Below, in pieces: positions 46,253 to 55,314 of a stretch of 64,000 bases of DNA. A model generated the notes under the pieces. The model was given only the letters and a program-made list of their open reading frames with translations. It was not told where the DNA came from and did not search any database. The position numbers and the translations under genes are program-made. The DNA is from an uncultured Clostridia bacterium. Its GTDB lineage: Bacteria > Bacillota > Clostridia > Christensenellales > Aristaeellaceae. Positions within the stretch are counted from its first letter, which is position 1; each line of letters opens with the position of its first letter. The stretch spans positions 1 through 64,000 of the forward strand of contig CAMKJS010000007.1 in NCBI GenBank assembly GCA_946413245.1, given 5' to 3'.

Positions 46253-47194
46253 ATGCTGCTGAACAGCTATCCGAAGATCAGACTCGGGCTTTTTCCGACA
46301 CCGATTCACCGGCTGGACAATATCAGCGCGCTGCTGAACGTGAACGTGTTTATCAAGCGGGACGACCTCACCGGTCTCGGCCTCGGCGGCAACAAGGTCC
46401 GGAAGCTGGAATTCCTGCTGGCGGACGCCCGGCAGAAAGGCGCCGAAGTCGTGTTCACCACGGGCGGCGCCCAGTCGAACCACGCCATGCTGACCGCCGC
46501 GGCCGCCCGGAAGCTCGGCATGAAACCCATCCTGATCCTGAAAAAGCGGGGCGTCACGGAGCGCGTCGGCAACCAGCTTCTGGAGTACCTGATGGGTACC
46601 GAAGTGATCTTTATGGATACGGACGATTATGCGGACATCTACGCGGAGATGGACCGGATCGGCCGGGAGCTTGGCGTTCCGTATTACAAGATTCCCTGCG
46701 GCGGCTCCAACGCCCTGGGCAGCCTGGGATATGTGGACTGTGCCCGGGAAATCAGCGAGCAGGGGCTGCATTTCGATCATCTGATCTGCGCCGAGGGCAG
46801 CGGAGGAACCATGGCCGGCCTGGCCCTGGGAGCGAAGCTGTTCCTCCCCGGCAGCAAGGTGCACGGAATGATGGTGGATAACGAGCCCTTTCAGGAGATC
46901 ACGCTCGCGCTGATGAAGGAAGCGGCGGCGCTGCTCGGCACGGACGCCGACATCCGGGAAGAGGATATCCATCTGATGGATCTGTGCGGGCCGGGGTACG
47001 CTGTTCCCTCCGAAGAGGGAAACGAAGCCGTTTCCCTGATGGCCCGGGAGGAAGGGCTGTTCCTGGATCCGGTCTATACCGGTAAAGCCTTCGCCGGCCT
47101 CCTGAAGATGGCCCGGGAAGGCGCGTTCCATAAGACGGACAACGTTCTGTTCCTCCACTCCGGCGGCGCCGGCGGACTCTTCGCGATTCTGTAA
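46253..47194 (+). CDS. D-cysteine desulfhydrase / ACC deaminase-family PLP enzyme
   Basis: RLGLFPTPIHRLDNIS...IKRDDLTGLGLGGNKVRKLEFLLADA...TTGGAQSNHAMLTAAAA. Confidence 0.92.
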   Translation: MLLNSYPKIRLGLFPTPIHRLDNISALLNVNVFIKRDDLTGLGLGGNKVRKLEFLLADARQKGAEVVFTTGGAQSNHAMLTAAAARKLGMKPILILKKRGVTERVGNQLLEYLMGTEVIFMDTDDYADIYAEMDRIGRELGVPYYKIPCGGSNALGSLGYVDCAREISEQGLHFDHLICAEGSGGTMAGLALGAKLFLPGSKVHGMMVDNEPFQEITLALMKEAAALLGTDADIREEDIHLMDLCGPGYAVPSEEGNEAVSLMAREEGLFLDPVYTGKAFAGLLKMAREGAFHKTDNVLFLHSGGAGGLFAIL

Positions 47195-47195
47195 C

Positions 47196-48569
47196 TTATC
47201 GAAACGGATCCCATCTGCCTGTGAAATAGTGAAAAACGAAGAACACGAACAGCAGCAGATTATGCCCGATCATACATCCCCAGGCGGCCACCAGTCCCAG
47301 GCCCAGAAGCTGCGTGCAGACGAAGGTTCCCGCGATCCGGACCGCCCACATGCCGATCACGTTGTAGACGAAGGGAGCTGTGGTTTTTCCGACGCCCTGC
47401 ATCATGCCTTCCACGACGATAGGCACCCCGTAGAACGGTTCCGAAACCGCCACCATGCGCAGCACGGTCGTTCCCAGGCGGACCACGCTTTCGTCCCGGC
47501 TGAAGATCCGGACCAGCGGCTCCGCCAGCAGGAACAGCAGTCCGCCCGAAAGGATCATCAGCCCGACCTCCAGGGGGAGAATCGTACTCCCCAGCCGCTT
47601 CAGCCGATCATGGTCCCTGGCGCCGTATGCGTTGCCGCTCAGGGTGGCCGCGGCCGTCTGCATCCCCCAGCCCGGAATGTAAAACGCGCTTTCCACCGTA
47701 TTGGCAATCGTGTGCGCCGCGGTGGAAACCCCACCCAGACTGTTGATCATGGACGCGAACACCACATAGCCGAAGGAGGTGGCGAAGCGCTGCGCGAGGT
47801 TGGGCAGCGCCACCCGGAAGCATCTCCGAAGGATTTCCGTGTCCGGCCGGAAGGGCTGTCCCCGGGGAGAGACCCCCGGATGCTTCCACACTGCTCTCGC
47901 CATGGCCGCTCCGCCGTAAACGAAGGCGATCGCGCTGGCCCAGGCCGCGCCTTCGACGCCCAGGCCCGCGCCGGGCACCGGAACAGACAGGCCGAGCACG
48001 ACGACCGTGCGGGAGGGATAGATCAGCAGGAAATTCAGCGCCATGTTCATCCCGTTCACCACCATGCCGATGCGCATGGGCGTGCGGGTATCCCCCGCGG
48101 ACCGCAGCACGGTTCCGAGGAGTATGGACGCCGTCCGGAACAGCATGGGCAAATAGATGATCCGGAAATACCGGGCCGCCAGCTCCCGGATATCCGGATC
48201 CACGCGCATCCACTCCGGTACCTTCGCCGCGGCCAGCTGCGTCACGGCGGTCAGCAGCGCTCCCAGCGCCAGGGTCATCATGCACGCCTGCGCGCTTGCC
48301 TGCCGGGCCCGCTCCGGATGCCCGGCGCCGATCTCCCGGGCAATGAAGGCCAGAAAGCCGATTCCGATGGCGGAAACGACGCTGCCAATCATCCAGTTCA
48401 CTGTTCCCGTTGCGCCTACGGCGGCCGTCGCCCGGGTGCCCAGAGAGCCTACCATGGCCGTGTCGATGTACTGCACGGCCGTCTGCGTCAGCTGTTCCAG
48501 CATGGTGGGCCAGGCCAGGGCGAAGACGGTCCCCAGCATGGACCGGTCAAACCTGCCTCTCTGCCTCAA
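47196..48569 (-). CDS. MATE-family efflux transporter
   Basis: ALAWPTMLEQLTQTAVQYIDTAMVGSLGTRATAAVGATG, MatE. Confidence 0.93.
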   Translation of the reverse strand: MRQRGRFDRSMLGTVFALAWPTMLEQLTQTAVQYIDTAMVGSLGTRATAAVGATGTVNWMIGSVVSAIGIGFLAFIAREIGAGHPERARQASAQACMMTLALGALLTAVTQLAAAKVPEWMRVDPDIRELAARYFRIIYLPMLFRTASILLGTVLRSAGDTRTPMRIGMVVNGMNMALNFLLIYPSRTVVVLGLSVPVPGAGLGVEGAAWASAIAFVYGGAAMARAVWKHPGVSPRGQPFRPDTEILRRCFRVALPNLAQRFATSFGYVVFASMINSLGGVSTAAHTIANTVESAFYIPGWGMQTAAATLSGNAYGARDHDRLKRLGSTILPLEVGLMILSGGLLFLLAEPLVRIFSRDESVVRLGTTVLRMVAVSEPFYGVPIVVEGMMQGVGKTTAPFVYNVIGMWAVRIAGTFVCTQLLGLGLVAAWGCMIGHNLLLFVFFVFHYFTGRWDPFR

Positions 48570-48646
48570 CCGTCTTCACCTCCTTCGGGAAATAGGATAA
48601 AGATGCCAACGGGGCGGTTCTGTTGTCAGCAGAGCCGCCCCTTCGT

Positions 48647-50005
48647 TTACCTGAGAGCTTCCGTGATCGCTTCGCTGAAGGTGGGATGCGGGCGGATAAC
48701 CCGGGCAAGCTCCTCCACGGTCAGCCCGGCGGACAGGGCCTGGGTAAACCCGCTGACCATATCCGTCGCGCGTTCGCACATCATCTGCGCGCCCAGGAGC
48801 TTCCCGCTCCCCGGCTCGAACACCACCCGGATGTAGCCCCGTTCCCCGCCGGAGAGCACGGTCTTCCCGTTGGCGGTCATCAGCGCCTTGCGGCTGTCCG
48901 CGGCAATGCCGGCAGCCTTCGCCTGCTCCAGCGTCATGCCTACGCAGGCGATCTCCGGCTCTGTATAGACGCAGGAAGGAATAAACCGCGTGTCCGCGCA
49001 GTCCGGCTTTCCGGCCATGTGCCGCGCGGCGTTTTTCCCCGCCGCGGAAGCAGCATGGGCCAGCATGATTCCCCCGGTGACGTCGCCGACGGCGTAGACG
49101 CCGGGCAGGCTGGTTTCCCCATGTTCGTCCACGAGGATTCTCCCCCGCTCCGTCTCCGGCCGCGCGCCTTCCGCGAAAAGGCCATCCGTATACGGCCGCC
49201 TTCCGACGCTCACCAGCACGCAGTCCGCTTCCGCCTCAGCGGTACCGTCCGCCTCATAGACGCAGGTCAGGCTCCCGTCTTCTTTCCGGCGGATTTCCAG
49301 CACCCGCGCGCCGGTGTACACCGCCACCCCGCGCTTTTTCAGCAGCATCTTCAGGCTCTGGGCGATTTCCTTATCCAGGTTCGGCAGCAGCTGGGGCATG
49401 GCCTCGATCACGGTCACAGCGGTACCGAGGGCCGCGAACAGCGAGGCGAATTCTACCCCGATCACACCACCGCCGATAATCACCAGCCGATCCGGCTTAC
49501 GCTCCGCCTCCAGCAATTCGTCGCTGGTGACCACGCCGGGAAGATCCGCGCCGGGAATCGGCGGAACCACGGGCCGGGAGCCGGTAGCCAGCAGAATATA
49601 CTCCGCCTGCAGCAGCTCCTCCCCGGCCTCCGTGCGCACGGAAACGGTCTTCCCGGGCAACAGGGTCCCCGTGCCCTGAATCAGGTCTACTTTTTTCCGC
49701 TTCGCGGTGGCTTCGATCCCCTTCCGCAGCTGCAGAACCACTTCCCGCTTCCGCTCCTGCATCCGGTTCCAGTCCGCGGTCACGTTATCCGCGGACACGC
49801 CGAAAAGCCCGGCCTCGGAAATGCTCCGGGCCAGCTCCGCCGCGTGCAGCAGCGACTTGGTCGGAATGCACCCGTGGTTGAGGCAGGTGCCTCCCGGGGC
49901 TTCCTTCTCGATCAGGGCGGTTTTCATCCCCAGATCCGCCGCCTCGAAAGCGGCTTCGTAGCCGCCCGGCCCCGCGCCGATCACGATCAGGTCATATGTC
50001 TTCAT
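48647..50005 (-). CDS. lpdA: Dihydrolipoyl dehydrogenase
   Basis: GAGPGGYEAAFEAADLGMKTALIEKEAPGGTCLNHGCIPTKSLL redox-active motif; next to gcvH. Confidence 0.95.
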   Translation of the reverse strand: MKTYDLIVIGAGPGGYEAAFEAADLGMKTALIEKEAPGGTCLNHGCIPTKSLLHAAELARSISEAGLFGVSADNVTADWNRMQERKREVVLQLRKGIEATAKRKKVDLIQGTGTLLPGKTVSVRTEAGEELLQAEYILLATGSRPVVPPIPGADLPGVVTSDELLEAERKPDRLVIIGGGVIGVEFASLFAALGTAVTVIEAMPQLLPNLDKEIAQSLKMLLKKRGVAVYTGARVLEIRRKEDGSLTCVYEADGTAEAEADCVLVSVGRRPYTDGLFAEGARPETERGRILVDEHGETSLPGVYAVGDVTGGIMLAHAASAAGKNAARHMAGKPDCADTRFIPSCVYTEPEIACVGMTLEQAKAAGIAADSRKALMTANGKTVLSGGERGYIRVVFEPGSGKLLGAQMMCERATDMVSGFTQALSAGLTVEELARVIRPHPTFSEAITEALR

Positions 50006-50021
50006 GACGGCAGCCCCTTCA

Positions 50022-50402
50022 TCATCCTTCTTCCGCGACAAACGCCTCGTAGGCCTCCGCGTCCATCAGGTCCTCCGTGCCGGTGATGCCGCCGGCCAGC
50101 ACGAACCATGCGTCGTACGGCGCTTCGTTCATCTTCTCCGGCGCGTCCGCCAGCTCCTCGTTCACCTTCTCCACTGTGCCGGTGACCGGGGAATTGACGT
50201 CCGAAACCGCCTTGACGGATTCCACGTCCGCAAAGCTTTCCCCGGCGGTCAGGGCGTCGCCCTCAGCCGGCAGGTTGACGAACACCAGATCCCCCAGCTG
50301 ATCCTGGGCGTAATCCGTGATGCCGATATACGCGGTCTCCTCGTCCGTAAACCGGACCCATTCATGCGTTTTGGTGTACTTCAGTTCCCTGGGAAAATTC
50401 AT
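50022..50402 (-). CDS. gcvH: Glycine cleavage system H protein
   Basis: [11 protein letters not shown]...[28 protein letters not shown] lipoyl motif. Confidence 0.97.
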   Translation of the reverse strand: MNFPRELKYTKTHEWVRFTDEETAYIGITDYAQDQLGDLVFVNLPAEGDALTAGESFADVESVKAVSDVNSPVTGTVEKVNEELADAPEKMNEAPYDAWFVLAGGITGTEDLMDAEAYEAFVAEEG

Positions 50403-50414
50403 ACTCTCTCCTCC

Positions 50415-51500
50415 TTACTTCTTATAAAACGGCATCTTCACGACTTCCGCCTCCACGCGGCGGCCGCGGACGTCCACTTCCACTTTGGTTCCGATTCCCC
50501 CGTATTCCCGGTCCACGATAGCCATGGCCGCCGGATAGCCGATATACGGGCAATGGGTGCCGGAGGTCGTCATGCCGATCTTCCGCTCGCCGGCATACAC
50601 GTCCTGATGCTCCCGCAGAATACCCCGGCCGACAGCCTTCAACCCAACCCGGCGCTGCGGCGGCGTGCCCGCCGCTTCCAGCGCGGCCTTGCCGATAAAG
50701 TCCGGCTTGTTCATCTTCACAAAGAATCCCAGCCCGGCAGTGATCGGCGAAATCGTATCGCTCAGCTCGTGCCCGTACAGGGGCATGGAGGCTTCCAGGC
50801 GCAGCGTGTCCCGGGCGCCCAGGCCGCAGGGAATCAGTCCTTCTTCCTGCCCGTTCTCCAGCAGCAGGTTCCAGAGCTTCTCCGTGTCAGCCGCCGCGGT
50901 ATACAGCTCGAAGCCGTCCGAGCCCGTGTACCCGGTCCGGGAAACCAGACAAGGGATACCGCCCACGTCCCGGTTCCAGCAGGCATGGTAGTTCTTCGCG
51001 GGGATATTCTCCGCGGCGGTCAGCTTCCGCAGGATCTGCTCCGCCAGCGGGCCCTGCAGGGCAATCTGCCCCCAGGTGTCCGACACGTCCGTCACGGTCA
51101 CGTCGCCGGATGCGTGCGTCTGCATCCAGGCCACGTCCTTCTCCCGGTTGGAGGCGTTGACGACCACGAAATAATGCCCGTCCCGAACCTTATACACGAT
51201 CAGATCGTCCACCGTTCCGCCCTGCTCGTTGCACATGGGGCTGTAGCGGGCCTGCCCGTCCTCCATCACCGTATAGTCGTTGGTCAGCAGCCTGTTCAGA
51301 TAAGCCACCGCGTCCGGCCCCTCCACCAGCACTTCGCCCATGTGGGACACGTCAAACAGCCCGCAGGCGTTCCGGACGGCCATATGCTCCTGAATCACGC
51401 CGGTTTTGTACTGCACCGGCATCTCAAAGCCCCCGAACTCCACCATCCTGCCGCCGCAGCGCACGTGCGCGTCATACAGCGGCGTTCTCTTCAGCTCCAT
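50415..51500 (-). CDS. gcvT: Glycine cleavage system T protein (aminomethyltransferase)
   Basis: LYDAHVRCGGRMVEFGGFEMPVQY...FDVSHMGEVLVEGPDAVAYLNRLLTND. Confidence 0.97.
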   Translation of the reverse strand: MELKRTPLYDAHVRCGGRMVEFGGFEMPVQYKTGVIQEHMAVRNACGLFDVSHMGEVLVEGPDAVAYLNRLLTNDYTVMEDGQARYSPMCNEQGGTVDDLIVYKVRDGHYFVVVNASNREKDVAWMQTHASGDVTVTDVSDTWGQIALQGPLAEQILRKLTAAENIPAKNYHACWNRDVGGIPCLVSRTGYTGSDGFELYTAAADTEKLWNLLLENGQEEGLIPCGLGARDTLRLEASMPLYGHELSDTISPITAGLGFFVKMNKPDFIGKAALEAAGTPPQRRVGLKAVGRGILREHQDVYAGERKIGMTTSGTHCPYIGYPAAMAIVDREYGGIGTKVEVDVRGRRVEAEVVKMPFYKK

Positions 51501-52536
51501 GGGTTTCTCCTCCTTCTCCGAGCCCGTCGGTTTCTTCCCGGATCATCCGGGCTATCTCCAGGGCCATCCGGCCCCGATCCTCGCTTTCCTCCGTTCCGGC
51601 CGCCCGCAGCACATGTTCCGCCAGCACGTCGCCGTCCCAGATGCAGCCCGCCAGCGCCTCCCCGATCTTCCGGATCATCTCCGCGTCCATGGCGTCGGAC
51701 CAGCAGGCGGCCTCCGCTACCCGGCCGTCCTTCACGGACAGCTCCAGCCGGACGCCGCCCCAGGGAAAACGCCTCTCCAGGGCCGCGGAAAAGGGAATCC
51801 GCCGGCCCAGAATCCATTCCTCCGAAGCCAGGAAGGCAGCCTCCCGCCGGATTTCCTCTTCGTCCAGCCTGCTTCGGTCCAGCATCTCCGCCCGCAGCCC
51901 GTACACTTCCGCAAAGGCTTCCGTGAGCCGTTCCTCCAGTATTTCCCGGGTCAGCGCCGGACAGTATTCCCGCAGGTTCACCACCCGGGCCCGCACCGAG
52001 GACACACCCCGGGAAGCCAGCTTGGCCCGCGGTACCGTGAGCGCTTCCTCCATCCGGTCCAGATCCACGTGCATCATCAGCGTACCGTGATGGCAGCAGC
52101 GGCCCCTTTCCTCATAGAAGGCGTTGCCGGAAAACTTGCGGTCTTCCGCCTCCAGGTCGTTCCGGCCGGTCCGTTCCGCCGGAACACCCAGCTTCCGCAC
52201 CGCCCGCAGAATCACCTCGCTCTGCCGGGCCGGATCGAAATCCGCTTTCCGGGCCAGGAAGCTGAAGTTCAGGTTGCCCAGGTCGTGGTACACCGCGCCG
52301 CCGCCGGAAAGCCGGCGGGCAAGGAATCCCTGATTCTCCCGGAACCGCTTCACGCGGCATTCCTCCCAGGCGTTCTGGTTCCGCCCGATGACCACGGTGT
52401 TCCGGTTCTGCCAGAGGAAAAGGACGCACTCCCCCTCCTCCGCGTGCCGGGTCAGCACCCGCTCCAGGGCGATATTGCCGTAAGGCGCCGTGTCCTCGCT
52501 TCGGATGACCTTAATCGCCGAAATCATAGCGTACAA
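51472..52536 (-). CDS. lplA: Lipoate-protein ligase
   Basis: WQNRNTVVIGRNQNAWEECR...ARRLSGGGAVYHDLGNLNFSFL, LplA motifs. Confidence 0.94.
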   Translation of the reverse strand: MYAMISAIKVIRSEDTAPYGNIALERVLTRHAEEGECVLFLWQNRNTVVIGRNQNAWEECRVKRFRENQGFLARRLSGGGAVYHDLGNLNFSFLARKADFDPARQSEVILRAVRKLGVPAERTGRNDLEAEDRKFSGNAFYEERGRCCHHGTLMMHVDLDRMEEALTVPRAKLASRGVSSVRARVVNLREYCPALTREILEERLTEAFAEVYGLRAEMLDRSRLDEEEIRREAAFLASEEWILGRRIPFSAALERRFPWGGVRLELSVKDGRVAEAACWSDAMDAEMIRKIGEALAGCIWDGDVLAEHVLRAAGTEESEDRGRMALEIARMIREETDGLGEGGETHGAEENAAV

Positions 52537-53944
52537 CCGGCTTCCGGGCCGCCTTCACCTCGTCCGGCCTGCGGATGCGGGTGGTCAGCGGCCGCCCGTG
52601 CATCTGCTCCGGATCCCTCCGCGCGTCCTCCAGGATCGCCCGGAAGGCTTCCGCGGCGGCGTCCAGCGTCTCCCGGGTTTCGGTCTCCGTGGGCTCCACC
52701 ATCAGCGCCTCGTGCACAATCAGCGGGAAATACATGGTCGGCGGATGAATCCCGTAATCCAGCAGCGCCTTGGCCACGTCCATGGCTGAAACGCCGATCT
52801 CCTGCTTCAGCGGCTCCAGCGTCATCACGAACTCGTGCATGCAGGTCGCGTCGAAGGCCATGGGATACAGGCCCTTCAGGCGGTTCATCAGATAATTGGC
52901 GTTCAGCACCGCGTTCGCCGCCGTCCTCGGTACGCCTTCCCGCCCGATGGACAGCAGGTACGCCAACGCCTTCACCACCACGCCGAAATTGCTGCCGAAG
53001 GAACGTACGTCGCCGATGCGCGCCGCCGCTTCCCCTCTGCGCAGCAGACCCCCGTTCTCCTCCACGCGGATACCCGGCAGGAAGCCCCGGAGGAACGCCT
53101 TGCAGCCTACCGGGCCGCTGCCCGGACCGCCGCCGCCGTGCGGCGTGGCGAAGGTCTTGTGCAGATTCAGGTGCACCACGTCAAAGCCCATGTCCCCCGG
53201 CCGGACGATGCCCATGATCGCGTTCAGGTTCGCGCCGTCGTAGTAGTTCAGGCCCCCGGCCTCATGCACCGTGCGGGTAATCGCCTCGATATTCGGGTCG
53301 AACAGGCCCACCGTGTTGGGGTTTGTCAGCATCAGCCCCGCGGTATCCGGGCCCGCCGCTTTCTTCAGCTCCTCCAGATCCACATAGCCGTCCGCGTCCG
53401 AAGGGATATTCACCACCTCGAAGCCGGCCATCGCCGCGCTGGCAGGGTTCGTGCCGTGGGCCGAGTCGGGCACCAGGATCTTCGTCCGGCCGGCGTCCCC
53501 TTTCGCCCGGTGGTACGCCTTGATCAGCAGCAGGCCGGTGAATTCACCGTGGGCGCCCGCGGCCGGCTGCAGGGAGATGGCGTCCATGCCGGTGATTTCC
53601 GCCAGGTACGCTTCCGTCTGCCGCATGACCTCCAGGCAGCCCTGCACGGTTTCGTCCGGCTGCAGGGGATGCACGGAAGCGAAGCCCGGCAGCGCCGCTG
53701 CCGCTTCGTTCACCGGCGGATTGTATTTCATCGTGCAGGAGCCCAGGGGATAGAATCCGCCATTCACGCCCCGGGTTTCCTTTGCCAGGGCGGTATAGTG
53801 CCGGTCCACCTGGACCTCCGACAGCTCCGGCAGCCGAAGTTTCTTCTGTCTCGGCCTGAAATCCGGTTCCACGGCCGGAATGTCCGGCTCCGGCAGATAT
53901 TCCGTATGCCTTCCGGCCGCGCTTTCCTCAAAGATCAGCTTCAC
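52511..53944 (-). CDS. gcvPB: Glycine dehydrogenase (decarboxylating) subunit 2
   Basis: GFYPLGSCTMKYNPPVNE...LVPDSAHGTNPASAAMAGF...LNLHKTFATPHGGGGPGSGPVG; GTG start at 53944. Confidence 0.96.
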   Translation of the reverse strand: MKLIFEESAAGRHTEYLPEPDIPAVEPDFRPRQKKLRLPELSEVQVDRHYTALAKETRGVNGGFYPLGSCTMKYNPPVNEAAAALPGFASVHPLQPDETVQGCLEVMRQTEAYLAEITGMDAISLQPAAGAHGEFTGLLLIKAYHRAKGDAGRTKILVPDSAHGTNPASAAMAGFEVVNIPSDADGYVDLEELKKAAGPDTAGLMLTNPNTVGLFDPNIEAITRTVHEAGGLNYYDGANLNAIMGIVRPGDMGFDVVHLNLHKTFATPHGGGGPGSGPVGCKAFLRGFLPGIRVEENGGLLRRGEAAARIGDVRSFGSNFGVVVKALAYLLSIGREGVPRTAANAVLNANYLMNRLKGLYPMAFDATCMHEFVMTLEPLKQEIGVSAMDVAKALLDYGIHPPTMYFPLIVHEALMVEPTETETRETLDAAAEAFRAILEDARRDPEQMHGRPLTTRIRRPDEVKAARKPVVRYDFGD

Positions 53945-55266
53945 GGAGCCACCACCTCCTTCACGATCGCCGCTGTCCTGTCCATTTCCTCCCGGGTGTT
54001 CATCTCCGTGGCGCACCAGAGCAGCTTCCCGCCGCCCAGAGGCAGCCCGCCCAGGATGTCCGCCCCGTCCAGCGCCTTCAGCACGGCCGCGGCCTGCGCC
54101 TCATCCGCCGCCTGCGTCACGAACTCGTGGAAGAAGGGGCGGGCGTGCACAGGCGTCAGCCCTGCCTCCGCCAGCGCGTTCCGCAGATAAACCGCCTTCG
54201 CGTGGCAGGAGAGCGCCGCCTTCCGGAGTCCCTCCGGCCCCATGGCCGCCAGATACACCGCGGCGGTCAGCGCGCAGAGCGCCTCGTTGGAGCAGATGTT
54301 GGAGGACGCCTTTTCCCGGCGGATGTGCTGCTCCCGCGCCTGCATGGTCAGCACGAAACAGCGTTCCCCGTTCAGGTCGGTGGTTTCGCCCACGATCCGC
54401 CCGGGCAGCCTGCGCATCATCTTTTCGTCCGCGGCCATGAAACCGAGGTAGGGCCCGCCGAAGGACGTCTGCAGTCCCAGGGGCTGGCCCTCGCCCACGG
54501 CCACATCGGCGCCGCATTCCCCGGGCGTCTTCATCACGGCCAGGGCGATCGGATTGCAGCTCATGACCAGCTTCGCGCCGGCAGCGTGCGCCTTCTCCGC
54601 CATTCCTTCCGCGTCCTCCTCGCAGCCGAAAAAGTTCGGCTGCTGAATCAGCAGGCAGGCGGTCTCCCCGTCCAGCATGGATTGCAGCGCTTCCGTGTCC
54701 GTTACGCCGTCCTTTTCCGGCACGGTGAATACCTCCGCGTCCCGCCCGAAGGCATAGGTCCGCACCACGGACACCGTCTTCGGATCGACCGTCCCGGAAA
54801 CCAGCACCTTCCTCCGTTTCCGGTCCCGGCACATTTCACAGGCCTCCGCCGCGGCCGTCGCGCCGTCGTATACGCTGGCGTTGGCCGCCGCCAGGCCGGT
54901 CAGCTCGCAGATGTCCGTCTGGAATTCGAAGATGGACTGCAGCACGCCCTGGCTGATTTCCGCCTGATAAGGGGTATACGCGGTGCGGAATTCCTCCTTC
55001 CCCGTCACTTCCCCGACGATCGCCGGGATATAGTGGCGGTAGGCGCCGGCGCCCCGGAACACCGTGGGATACACCCGGTTCTTCCGCGCCGCCGCCTCCA
55101 TGGCGCGCCGCACCTCCAGCTCCGGCTTTCCTGCCGGAATCGCCAGCGGCTCCTTCCGCTTCAGAGCGTCCGGAATGCCGGCGTAAAGATCCTCAAAGCT
55201 CTGCATGCCGCAGGCTTCCAGCATTTCCCGCTGCTCCTGCTCCGTATTCGGAACATAGATCCCCAT
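53941..55266 (-). CDS. gcvPA: Glycine dehydrogenase (decarboxylating) subunit 1
   Basis: MGIYVPNTEQEQREMLEACG...FRTAYTPYQAEISQGVLQSIFEFQTDICELTGL. Confidence 0.96.
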   Translation of the reverse strand: MGIYVPNTEQEQREMLEACGMQSFEDLYAGIPDALKRKEPLAIPAGKPELEVRRAMEAAARKNRVYPTVFRGAGAYRHYIPAIVGEVTGKEEFRTAYTPYQAEISQGVLQSIFEFQTDICELTGLAAANASVYDGATAAAEACEMCRDRKRRKVLVSGTVDPKTVSVVRTYAFGRDAEVFTVPEKDGVTDTEALQSMLDGETACLLIQQPNFFGCEEDAEGMAEKAHAAGAKLVMSCNPIALAVMKTPGECGADVAVGEGQPLGLQTSFGGPYLGFMAADEKMMRRLPGRIVGETTDLNGERCFVLTMQAREQHIRREKASSNICSNEALCALTAAVYLAAMGPEGLRKAALSCHAKAVYLRNALAEAGLTPVHARPFFHEFVTQAADEAQAAAVLKALDGADILGGLPLGGGKLLWCATEMNTREEMDRTAAIVKEVVAP

Positions 55267-55314
55267 GAGTTCACCTCCATATTTTATCAGGCTTTCCCTG
55301 AATTCCTTCCCGCC

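Noticed and set aside
55267-55314. Glycine riboswitch upstream of gcvPA
   Set aside because: Only 48 nt between genes, too short for the aptamer.
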